Positions 7,228-13,333 of a stretch of 13,385 nucleotides of DNA are shown piece after piece. Location of the stretch: positions 1 through 13,385 of the forward strand of contig CAZLZI010000025.1 in assembly GCA_964563965.1 (NCBI GenBank), given 5' to 3'. The notes beneath the pieces were generated by a model that saw nothing but the letters and a program-made list of their open reading frames with translations, was not told where the DNA came from and made no database searches. Position numbers and translations under genes: made by a program. The stretch comes from CAZCAQ01 sp964563965. Lineage in GTDB: Bacteria; Patescibacteriota; WWE3; UBA101185; UBA10185. Position 1 is the first letter of the stretch, and each line of letters opens with the position of its first letter.

Positions 7228-8214
7228 TTGCTATTAAATGAAGATACTAAACCAAAAATTAAAAAAGACGAATTTAAACTTACAACTGGCTTTGTAGTAA
7301 AAGTACTTCTTGGTGTACTTTTCTATACTCTAACATTTATCTTATCCAATACGCTCATTTTTAAAGCATACCCGTTTCTAAACATCCCTTTTTTTGGCGA
7401 ATTTATTTTAGCTACAGCACTGGGGTTGTTTGGCTTTCATACGGTTCCTCTTATTTTCTTTAGTACTAAGCGGTGGATTGAAGCCTTTATCCAAGCAGCT
7501 GTCTCAAATATAGTCTGGGATTTCTGGGAACAACAAAGTAAACGTATGCAAACTGCACGAAGAAGGCGCCAACGAGATAGACACCAGAGTGATAAAAAAC
7601 GGATGCAGGAAAAGTATGAAGGAGGGGTCGTAATTGATACCTCTATTTTGATCGATGGCAGAATTATAAATATTGCTAAAGCAGGGTTTTTCCCCGGTAC
7701 TCAAGCTCTGATCCTCAACTCTGTTATCAATGAACTCCATGCTTTATCTGATAGTGCCGATGACTTAAAGAGACAAAAGGGTAGAAGAGGACTAGATAAT
7801 ATAGAAGAACTTAAGAAAATAACTAGAGCTAAAGTCATAAAAGAAGACTTAGGAAAGAAAGATACACTTGAAGTAGATAAAAGACTCCTGTTTTTTGCAA
7901 AGAACTTGGGTTTACGACTTATGACATTAGATTTTAATCTGAACAAAGTTGCCAAAACTCAGAATGTTAAGGTTTTGAATTTGAATGAGCTTGTAGAATC
8001 CATTAAACCGGAAATGATTCCTGGGGAAAAAGTAAAAGTGAAAGTCGTTCAAAAAGGAAAATCAAAAAAACAAGGTGTTGCATATCTTCCTGATGGAACA
8101 ATGATTGTTGTTGAAGATGGTGAGCCTTTTGTAGGGGAGGAAGTAGAGGTAGAAGTATCTAGACTTATTCAGTCTCCTGCCGGTAAGATGATTTTTTCTA
8201 AAATTCTCAACTAA
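7228..8214 (+). CDS. yacL: Membrane-anchored PIN-TRAM protein, YacL family
   Basis: The 328-residue protein has two N-terminal hydrophobic helices (about residues 22-46 and 55-80), a basic linker rich in Arg/Lys (about 100-125), a PIN nuclease domain, and a C-terminal TRAM RNA-binding domain (about 264-328). The PIN acidic residues are visible: D137 (VIDTSILIDGR), E169 (NELH), D217 (VDKRLL) and D235 (TLDFN), so metal-dependent RNase activity is plausible. Bacillus YacL has the same PIN-TRAM order, and I recall a longer membrane part there. The start is TTG 7228: a stop at 7213 in this frame rules out anything much upstream, and no in-frame ATG lies close downstream. No Shine-Dalgarno is seen; it sits seven bases after radA and is probably coupled. 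The substrate is unknown. It is not a toxin-antitoxin PIN, since those are short and paired with an antitoxin. Confidence 0.88.
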   Translation: MLLNEDTKPKIKKDEFKLTTGFVVKVLLGVLFYTLTFILSNTLIFKAYPFLNIPFFGEFILATALGLFGFHTVPLIFFSTKRWIEAFIQAAVSNIVWDFWEQQSKRMQTARRRRQRDRHQSDKKRMQEKYEGGVVIDTSILIDGRIINIAKAGFFPGTQALILNSVINELHALSDSADDLKRQKGRRGLDNIEELKKITRAKVIKEDLGKKDTLEVDKRLLFFAKNLGLRLMTLDFNLNKVAKTQNVKVLNLNELVESIKPEMIPGEKVKVKVVQKGKSKKQGVAYLPDGTMIVVEDGEPFVGEEVEVEVSRLIQSPAGKMIFSKILN

Positions 8215-8223
8215 CCACATAAA

Positions 8224-8278
8224 CAAAAGACGCTCCACAAGGAGCGACATAGGTGCGGCAGCCGCAGAACGTCTTTTG
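8224..8278 (+). terminator. Branched hairpin after the yacL-like gene, possible terminator
   Basis: A nine-base outer stem (CAAAAGACG, 8224-8232, with CGTCTTTTG, 8270-8278) encloses two inner hairpins: GCTCC/GGAGC (8232-8236 with 8241-8245, loop ACAA) and TGCGG/CCGCA (8254-8258 with 8262-8266). The inner and outer stems compete for one or two bases at 8231-8232. The outer arm ends in TTTT and is followed by GAAGTTT, so it could terminate the operon, though the T-run is paired rather than free. It begins nine bases after the yacL-like stop. Confidence 0.35.
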
Positions 8279-8359
8279 AAGTTTAGTGACTTAAAGTCAC
8301 TGGACGCTTCATCCTTTCGGATGATAATTCCGTACATGCTTCTGGACAGGGGAAGCATG
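8224..8359 (+). ncRNA. Candidate structured RNA element, several consecutive helices
   Basis: After the branched hairpin (8224-8278) come three more perfect stems in tandem: AGTGACT/AGTCACT (8285-8291 with 8295-8301, loop TAA), CATCC/GGATG (8310-8314 with 8319-8323, loop TTTC) and CATGCTTC/GAAGCATG (8335-8342 with 8352-8359, nine-base loop). Five or six helices in 136 bases, more GC-rich than their surroundings, is well beyond what neighbouring spacers show. I cannot match it to SRP RNA, RNase P, tmRNA or 6S RNA, nor to a riboswitch class I know. It might be a small RNA, the 3' end of the upstream operon mRNA, or a cis element. No clear promoter sits directly before it. The strand is inferred only from the neighbouring genes. 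Confidence 0.35.
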
Positions 8360-8557
8360 ATCTAAGTAAAAGGGTAAAGGTTTTTAGAAATGGAACAAGC
8401 GACTTGCATTGAATTGTCTTCTCATTCTAGCTTCTATAGCAGTTCCAAACTCGAAATAAATCAACGTGTGTTTAGGTGATTATGGGTTTCTAAACAATCC
8501 GATTACCCGCAATCCTATAGTTCATATTGATACTGTGTGCCTTGAGTCCTATAGCAT
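8360..8557. other. Intergenic stretch without a recognisable gene
   Basis: I see no ORF or RNA family here. It holds three copies of the palindrome CTATAG (8434-8439, 8515-8520, 8549-8554), the last two as TCCTATAG. An inverted repeat TGTTTAG/CTAAACA (8469-8475 with 8490-8496) is also present, as is a six-base complementary pair TGGAAC/GTTCCA about 50 bases apart. These could be binding sites upstream of the 8558 promoter, but all are short. Confidence 0.3.
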
Positions 8558-8586
8558 TTGACTAAAAGCGTTCTATCGGTTATAAT
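8558..8586 (+). promoter_or_regulatory. Near-consensus sigma-70 promoter
   Basis: TTGACT (8558-8563, five of six) and TATAAT (8581-8586, six of six) are separated by exactly 17 bases. This is the best promoter in the window. Predicted start is near 8593, about 36 bases before the small ORF at 8629. A bulged stem (GCATTTCA around 8587 with TGAATGC, then TTTT) overlaps the start region. Confidence 0.75.
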
Positions 8587-8628
8587 GCATTTCAATAGTT
8601 CACTGAATGCTTTTCCTGCCAATTAAAC

Positions 8629-8724
8629 ATGACCAGATACATTTATAAAGTTAATATGTTATTATTTGCATCTGTAGTAGTGTTCTTTGTGCTGGTTATG
8701 TTATTACCAAGCTTTCAGCGTTAG
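8629..8724 (+). CDS. Possible 31-aa single-helix membrane protein
   Basis: ATG 8629 to TAG 8722-8724 encodes 31 residues: a short basic start (MTRYIYK), one continuous hydrophobic stretch of about 16-18 residues (LLFASVVVFFVLVMLL), and a polar end (PSFQR). This is the layout of a small membrane protein. Support comes from the near-consensus promoter about 36 bases before the predicted transcript start-to-ATG interval and from the position just ahead of the sortase gene. Against it, there is no Shine-Dalgarno, and T-rich DNA readily encodes hydrophobic peptides. It could instead be a leader peptide for the sortase or an accidental ORF inside a small RNA. Confidence 0.35.
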   Translation: MTRYIYKVNMLLFASVVVFFVLVMLLPSFQR

Positions 8725-8729
8725 TTGAC

Positions 8730-8788
8730 GGCATCATAGATGGGCTGGGTTTGCCTTTGTGTTTACGCGGCTCATCTATGTTGCTTTT
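8730..8788 (+). terminator. Long hairpin plus TTTT before the sortase; terminator or start-site control
   Basis: Bases 8731-8745 pair with 8770-8784 over 15 positions with one T-T mismatch and one G-U pair; the core CATAGATG/CATCTATG is perfect. The loop is 24 bases, and TTTT follows at 8785-8788. It begins six bases after the small ORF stop. It could end a transcript of roughly 195 bases from the 8558 promoter, or act as an attenuator for the sortase. The alternative sortase starts TTG 8751 (loop) and ATG 8778 (stem) would be sequestered; ATG 8793 would not. Confidence 0.4.
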
Positions 8789-8792
8789 AACT

Positions 8793-9476
8793 ATGAAGTC
8801 ACTTTCAATTATATTTTTTAAATCAGCTTTGTTTATTATTCCGGGCATTTTATTGCTCTATGTGTTTGGTGTTTACTTTCCAAACTCAACTACAGCAGTA
8901 ACTCCAGACAAGCAGAATACACAAAGTTCAACTACACACCCAACTGTAGTCGTAAATGAAATGATCTCAACTTCCCCATTCAAAGAACTAAGACTTCCAT
9001 TACATGCGCAACCTGTGCAACTCTATTCAAAAGAAGTTGAGCTAGATGTTCAAATCAATCCAGTAGGGGTACAAGCAGATGGTATGTTGGATGTGCCAAG
9101 TGACTGGTTTTCCGGTGGTTGGTATAAGAAAAGTGCTAAACCGGGACAAGAGGGTAATGTAATCATTGATGGGCACTATGATACAAATACCGGAAGTCCT
9201 GCTGCATTTTGGAATTTGAAAAATCTTGTGGTAAATGATAAAGTTGTAGTTGTTGATGAGTTTGGTAAAGAACATGTATATGTGGTGGAAGAAATTCATC
9301 ATTTAGAAATTTCTACAGCTAACAGACTTGATATACTTAACAAGTCAGTCGGTAAGACTTTGACATTGATAACTTGTGGTGGGGTGTGGGATGCACAGGC
9401 AGGCACTTATAATAAAAGACTTATTATAAAAGCACGGATTATTGATTCTTTGCACATAGCAGGTAAGCCCGCTTAG
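8793..9476 (+). CDS. Class F-like sortase
   Basis: Sortases are membrane-anchored cysteine transpeptidases that attach or polymerise surface proteins. From ATG 8793 the protein is 227 residues: an N-terminal membrane helix (about 5-28), a Ser/Thr/Gln-rich linker, and a sortase beta-barrel. Catalytic residues are visible: His at codon 9174 (IDGHYDTNTG), Cys at codon 9375 (TLITCGGVWD) and Arg at codon 9417 (YNKRLIIKA). The PAAFWNLKNL stretch after the His and the LITCGG form resemble class F/E rather than class A or B; the exact class is inference. TTG 8751 and ATG 8778 are alternative starts adding 14 or 5 residues; I chose 8793 because the upstream hairpin would block the others and because MKSL directly precedes the helix. 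No Shine-Dalgarno is seen. No LPXTG-type substrate is encoded in this window. Confidence 0.88.
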   Translation: MKSLSIIFFKSALFIIPGILLLYVFGVYFPNSTTAVTPDKQNTQSSTTHPTVVVNEMISTSPFKELRLPLHAQPVQLYSKEVELDVQINPVGVQADGMLDVPSDWFSGGWYKKSAKPGQEGNVIIDGHYDTNTGSPAAFWNLKNLVVNDKVVVVDEFGKEHVYVVEEIHHLEISTANRLDILNKSVGKTLTLITCGGVWDAQAGTYNKRLIIKARIIDSLHIAGKPA

Positions 9477-9485
9477 TATTGAAAA

Positions 9486-9532
9486 TTGAAGCTGGGAGGT
9501 AGCTCGGGGCAGTGGCTATCTCCCGACTTTAA
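9486..9532 (+). terminator. 18-bp hairpin between sortase and rho
   Basis: GGGAGGTAGC (9494-9503) pairs with GCTATCTCCC (9515-9524) around an 11-base loop. The stem extends outward to 9486 and 9532 with a single C-A mismatch and a few G-U pairs. It starts nine bases after the sortase stop. There is no T-tract downstream (GGGTTAATATTTTAC), so it is not a textbook intrinsic terminator. It may be an mRNA-end barrier, a terminator with a weak T-run, or part of a rho leader. Confidence 0.45.
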
Positions 9533-9542
9533 GGGTTAATAT

Positions 9543-9571
9543 TTTACTTACTTAATTTCTAAAAATATTTT
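9543..9571 (+). promoter_or_regulatory. Weak promoter-like sequence before rho
   Basis: TTTACT (9543-9548), a 17-base spacer and TATTTT (9566-9571) each match four of six consensus positions. It would give an almost leaderless rho mRNA, starting only a few bases before ATG 9583. In AT-rich DNA this is weak evidence. Confidence 0.2.
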
Positions 9572-9582
9572 CGCAACTATAT

Positions 9583-10869
9583 ATGACAATAAAAACCACA
9601 AATAGTTCCTCAGATAATAATTTAACTAGTGTTTCTCAAGGGGCACCAACAAGTACACCACCAAGAACCTATACTCCAAGGACGCATGCACCAAGACCTG
9701 TCACACAAATGCATAGGTCCTCTTCGAGTAGTTCGCAAGATGGAGGTGGGTCTGATAATAGTATTAAAGTGTCAGGTGTACTTGAAATCCTTCCAGACTA
9801 TGGAGTTTTAAGACAAAAAGAGCAAATAGATGACGCTCTTCCTAGAGATGTATATGTAAGCACTTCTCAGATTAAGAGTTTAGGTCTTCGCATGGGGGAT
9901 CAAGTAGATGGGTATGCAAGGGCTCCGCATGAAAATGAGAGATATTTATCGATGCTACGTATTGAAAAGATTGATGGCATGAGTCCAGATGATGCTAGAA
10001 AAAGACCACTTTTTTCTAGGTTAACACCTATTTTTCCAAATGAATGGTTAAAGCTCGAAACAACACCAGAAGTTTTATCTACAAGAATAATTGATTTGTT
10101 TGCACCTATTGGTAAGGGACAACGTGCCATGATAGTTGCTCCTCCAAAAGCGGGAAAAACTTGGCTGCTTCAAGATATTGCAACAGGGATTACTAATAAT
10201 CATCCTGATATTTATTTAATGGTTGTTTTAATTGGCGAACGCCCTGAAGAAGTAACCCATATGGGACGAAATGTAAAAGGTGAGATATTCTCATCCAACT
10301 TTGACGAAGTTGCTGATGCGCAAACAAGAGTTGCAGAAATAGCACTTGAGAGAGCAAAACGTATAGCTGAAAAAGGTAAAGATGTAGTTATATTAATGGA
10401 CTCTTTAACAAGACTTGCAAGAGCTTATAACTTAGCTGTACCACCATCTGGTAGAACTTTATCAGGCGGTTTTGACCCTTCAGCTCTCTATCCTCCTAAG
10501 CACTTTTTTGGTGCAGCGAGAAACTTTGAAGAAGGAGGTAGCCTTACAATTATTGCTACATCTTTAGTAGAAACAGGATCCAAGATGGATGATGTTATCT
10601 TTGAAGAATTTAAAGGTACCGGTAACATGGAACTGAGACTTGATAGACGATTAGCTGAAAGACGCATTTTCCCAGCTATTGATATTAAAGCTAGTGGTAC
10701 AAGACATGAAGAACTTTTGTATGACAAACACACCTATGAGGCTCTTGTTAAATTAAGAAGAATGATCGATTTGTTAGAAGAAAATGAGAGTACAGAACTA
10801 GTACTGGAAAGACTAAAGAAAACAAAAGGAAACCAAGAATTTCTTGATACCCTTCATAAAGGTGTCTAA
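9583..10869 (+). CDS. rho: Transcription termination factor Rho
   Basis: Rho is a hexameric RNA-dependent ATPase that terminates transcription. The 428-residue protein has a Ser/Thr/Pro-rich low-complexity start (about 1-58). A cold-shock-like RNA-binding domain follows (SGVLEILPDYGVLR, about 62-130), then the ATPase core: Walker A PPKAGKT (187-193), GERPEEVTHM, Walker B region VVILMDSLTRLARAYN, Q-loop LSGGFDPSAL (293 onward), and the strongly conserved EEFKGTGNMEL. The usual N-terminal helix bundle (Rho_N) is absent and the disordered segment stands in its place. No Shine-Dalgarno precedes ATG 9583. The M23 gene starts 17 bases after the stop, so rho probably leads an operon with it, obg and tRNA-Ala. 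Confidence 0.97.
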   Translation: MTIKTTNSSSDNNLTSVSQGAPTSTPPRTYTPRTHAPRPVTQMHRSSSSSSQDGGGSDNSIKVSGVLEILPDYGVLRQKEQIDDALPRDVYVSTSQIKSLGLRMGDQVDGYARAPHENERYLSMLRIEKIDGMSPDDARKRPLFSRLTPIFPNEWLKLETTPEVLSTRIIDLFAPIGKGQRAMIVAPPKAGKTWLLQDIATGITNNHPDIYLMVVLIGERPEEVTHMGRNVKGEIFSSNFDEVADAQTRVAEIALERAKRIAEKGKDVVILMDSLTRLARAYNLAVPPSGRTLSGGFDPSALYPPKHFFGAARNFEEGGSLTIIATSLVETGSKMDDVIFEEFKGTGNMELRLDRRLAERRIFPAIDIKASGTRHEELLYDKHTYEALVKLRRMIDLLEENESTELVLERLKKTKGNQEFLDTLHKGV

Positions 10870-10886
10870 GAATTTTTAACTAAGTT

Positions 10887-12164
10887 ATGTCTAGTGGGAG
10901 TTTTTTTTCAAGATTTTCTGATCATAAGAGAAAAGAGAGTACAGAAGAAAGACGCTCGGATAGCTTAATTCATTCGTTGAGGTCTTCCAAGTCAAAAAGA
11001 TTTACTAAACTAAATTTCAAAGGGTTTAGCATTGGTTCTCCAAGTAATTTAGGCAGACTGCTGCGCTCATGGGTTTACTTCAGTGTTTTTTTGGCAAGTT
11101 ATATCGTTAATAAACTGCGACTACTACTTGCAACATTCTCTTTGGTATTCTCTATTTGGGGTCCGCTCTTCTTAAAACTTAAAGCAAAAAGCGTCCAAAA
11201 GTTGATTTGGTCTAGGGGAAGATTAGGACGACCGGTAATTAATTTTGTAGTTTTCACCTTTGCTTTTTTAGTTTTTACCGTTGGAAAGATTTTCAATAGT
11301 TCTCCGCTAGTAAACTCTGCCAGGTTAAATGAAGACTATCTTTCAAGTGTGTCAGACATAATTCCCCAACGAGAAGTTGCAACTACATTAGTTCCAGAAA
11401 GTCGTAAACGGACTGAATATTTTGACTATACAGTACAAGCCGGTGACACTCTTTCAGGCATTGGTCAAAAATTCAAAATATCTTCAGATGCTTTAAAATA
11501 CGTTAATAACTTAACAGATAGCTCTATATTGAAAGTGGGGAATAAATTATCAATACCTCCTGTATCTGGGCTTATTCACAAAGTTGAATCAGGCGATACA
11601 TTAGCCTCTATTGCAAAGAAATATGCAGTTCCCGAGCAGGCCGTTGCTGATTTTAACTACATTTTAGATACGTCAAGTCTTGCCATGGGCACAGAACTTG
11701 TCATCCCTGATGCTAAAGTACCTCAACCAGTTTATATTCCAGCATTTCCTACATTACCTCAATTTACTCAACCGGTATTTGTGCCAAATGTGGGGAGTGG
11801 TTGGTGTATGTGGCCAACTACAACCAGAATAATTACACAGTATTTCAGTTGGTATCATAATGGCTTAGACATAGCCACTCCATGGGGTGCGCAACCGCCA
11901 CTTTTTGCTTGTGCTTCAGGAAATGTTACTAGAGCAGGTTGGGATCCGTGGGGACTTGGTTTGCATGTACAAATAGATCATGATAATGGTTTTGCAACAG
12001 TGTATGGTCATATGGCAAGAATTGATGTAGGCTACGGACAGCGAGTGGGTCAAGGTGAAGTAATTGGTATAATGGGTAACACAGGAAGGTCGACTGGACC
12101 GCATGTACACTTTATTATTAAATTTAATGGTGCTGCACAGAACCCACTGGAGTATATAAACTAA
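10887..12164 (+). CDS. Membrane-anchored LysM-LysM-M23 peptidoglycan endopeptidase
   Basis: This 425-residue protein should bind and cut peptidoglycan outside the membrane. Residues 1-60 are basic and Ser-rich (cytoplasmic). Hydrophobic segments lie at about 62-100 and 116-136. Two LysM domains follow (181-225, YTVQAGDTLSGIGQKF; 231-275, HKVESGDTLASIAKKY), then a Pro-rich linker and an M23 (LytM) domain from about 305. The zinc and catalytic residues are complete: H324 and D328 (HNGLD), H375 (YGHM), and H406/H408 (HVHF), so it should be active rather than an EnvC-type pseudo-enzyme. The length of the first hydrophobic region leaves the membrane topology open. The stop overlaps the obg start by one base (TAATG), implying coupled expression. 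No Shine-Dalgarno at ATG 10887. Confidence 0.93.
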   Translation: MSSGSFFSRFSDHKRKESTEERRSDSLIHSLRSSKSKRFTKLNFKGFSIGSPSNLGRLLRSWVYFSVFLASYIVNKLRLLLATFSLVFSIWGPLFLKLKAKSVQKLIWSRGRLGRPVINFVVFTFAFLVFTVGKIFNSSPLVNSARLNEDYLSSVSDIIPQREVATTLVPESRKRTEYFDYTVQAGDTLSGIGQKFKISSDALKYVNNLTDSSILKVGNKLSIPPVSGLIHKVESGDTLASIAKKYAVPEQAVADFNYILDTSSLAMGTELVIPDAKVPQPVYIPAFPTLPQFTQPVFVPNVGSGWCMWPTTTRIITQYFSWYHNGLDIATPWGAQPPLFACASGNVTRAGWDPWGLGLHVQIDHDNGFATVYGHMARIDVGYGQRVGQGEVIGIMGNTGRSTGPHVHFIIKFNGAAQNPLEYIN

Positions 12165-13333
12165 TGAAAAATGTAGGCTTAATCGACACAGCTAATATAA
12201 GAATAAAAGCAGGTAATGGTGGTGATGGTGCAGTGACTTTTAGACGAGAAAAATACATACCTAAGGGTGGACCTGATGGTGGAGATGGTGGTAGAGGAGG
12301 TAGTGTTTACGCACTTTCTGATCACAACCTTGGTACACTGATAGATTTTAGAGCAAAGAAGGTCTTTAGTGCTGAGGATGGTGAGTCAGGGCACAAGAAA
12401 AACATGAATGGAACCCATGCTAAAGATGTATATATTAAGATACCTGTTGGTACAAAAATATATGAAGTCACTGAATTTGGTGATCAATTAGTAGCAGATG
12501 TGGTTTCGCATGACCAAAAGATTCTGCTTGGCCGTGGTGGTAGGGGAGGTAAGGGAAACACTGCATTTAAAAGTTCAACCAATCAAACACCCAGACAGTA
12601 TACAAAAGGGCAAGAGGGAGAGGCTAAATCAATTAGACTAGAAGTAAAGCTTATTGCCGATGTAGGTCTTGTAGGTCTTCCTAATGCCGGTAAAAGCACT
12701 TTAATCAATAGGTTTACCAATGCCGATGCAAAAACTGGTAATTATGCATTTACAACACTTTCGCCAAATCTTGGAGCAAGTAAGATTTATGACAAAGAAT
12801 TGATCTTTGCAGATATTCCCGGACTGATTGAGGGAGCTTCTGAAGGCAAAGGCTTGGGTGATGACTTTTTACGCCATGTTGAACGCACCAAGCTCTTAAT
12901 TCACATTGTAGATCCACTTGATAATTATCATACCGATGATGTAAAAGAGTTACCGATTAATGCCTATAACAATTATCTAAAGATTGTAGAAGAGTTAAAT
13001 AAATATAAAAATCCATTTACCAATGAGCATCCGTTAGTAAATAAAGAGGCGATTATAGTAATAAACAAGCTAGATACTTTAATAGTTAGTGAGAACTTTG
13101 AGCTAATTAAAAAGCACTTTAAAAAGCATAAAGTCGAGGTTTTGGTAGTAAGCGCATTAAACGGTATAGGTATTAAGGAATTACTCGATGTTGTCTATAC
13201 TAGACTGCTTGAGATAGAGAAGAACACTCCAAAAGAAGATGTTTTGGTTAAAACTTCTAGAGTGTATAATATTGCGGATCTTCCCAATAAGAGGATGGTA
13301 TTTTTCAAGAAACAGGTTCACGAGAAATATTAG
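12164..13333 (+). CDS. obgE: GTPase Obg/ObgE
   Basis: Obg is an essential GTPase for 50S assembly and stress control. The 389-residue protein starts with the glycine-rich Obg fold (about 1-160; NGGDGAVTFRREKYIPKGGP and DGGDGGRGG). The G domain carries G1 GLPNAGKS (171-178), the switch FTTLSPNLG, G3 DIPG (217-220), G4 NKLD (301-304) and G5 SAL (330-332). After the G domain only about 35-40 residues remain, with no recognisable OCT domain, so it is closer to the short ObgE type than to the Bacillus form. The ATG overlaps the preceding stop, and no separate Shine-Dalgarno is seen. Its TAG stop (13331-13333) is immediately followed by tRNA-Ala. Confidence 0.97.
   Translation: MKNVGLIDTANIRIKAGNGGDGAVTFRREKYIPKGGPDGGDGGRGGSVYALSDHNLGTLIDFRAKKVFSAEDGESGHKKNMNGTHAKDVYIKIPVGTKIYEVTEFGDQLVADVVSHDQKILLGRGGRGGKGNTAFKSSTNQTPRQYTKGQEGEAKSIRLEVKLIADVGLVGLPNAGKSTLINRFTNADAKTGNYAFTTLSPNLGASKIYDKELIFADIPGLIEGASEGKGLGDDFLRHVERTKLLIHIVDPLDNYHTDDVKELPINAYNNYLKIVEELNKYKNPFTNEHPLVNKEAIIVINKLDTLIVSENFELIKKHFKKHKVEVLVVSALNGIGIKELLDVVYTRLLEIEKNTPKEDVLVKTSRVYNIADLPNKRMVFFKKQVHEKY

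Noticed and set aside
7609..8214. PIN domain as part of a VapBC toxin-antitoxin pair
   Set aside because: The protein is long, membrane-anchored, carries a TRAM domain and sits in a clpC-radA operon with no small antitoxin gene beside it.
8062..8358. Minus-strand open frame of 98 codons covering the structured spacer
   Set aside because: It runs into the 3' end of the YacL-like gene. Its only notable part is the translation of the hairpins, and no start signal precedes it.
8224..8359. Identity as SRP RNA, tmRNA, RNase P RNA or 6S RNA
   Set aside because: I looked for the SRP GGAA apical loop with its partner sequence, the tmRNA tRNA-like ends, the RNase P conserved cores and the 6S central bubble. 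None is convincing on either strand.
9629..9811. 60-codon plus-strand frame inside the start of rho
   Set aside because: It overlaps the low-complexity rho N-terminus in another frame and has no start signal or recognisable content.
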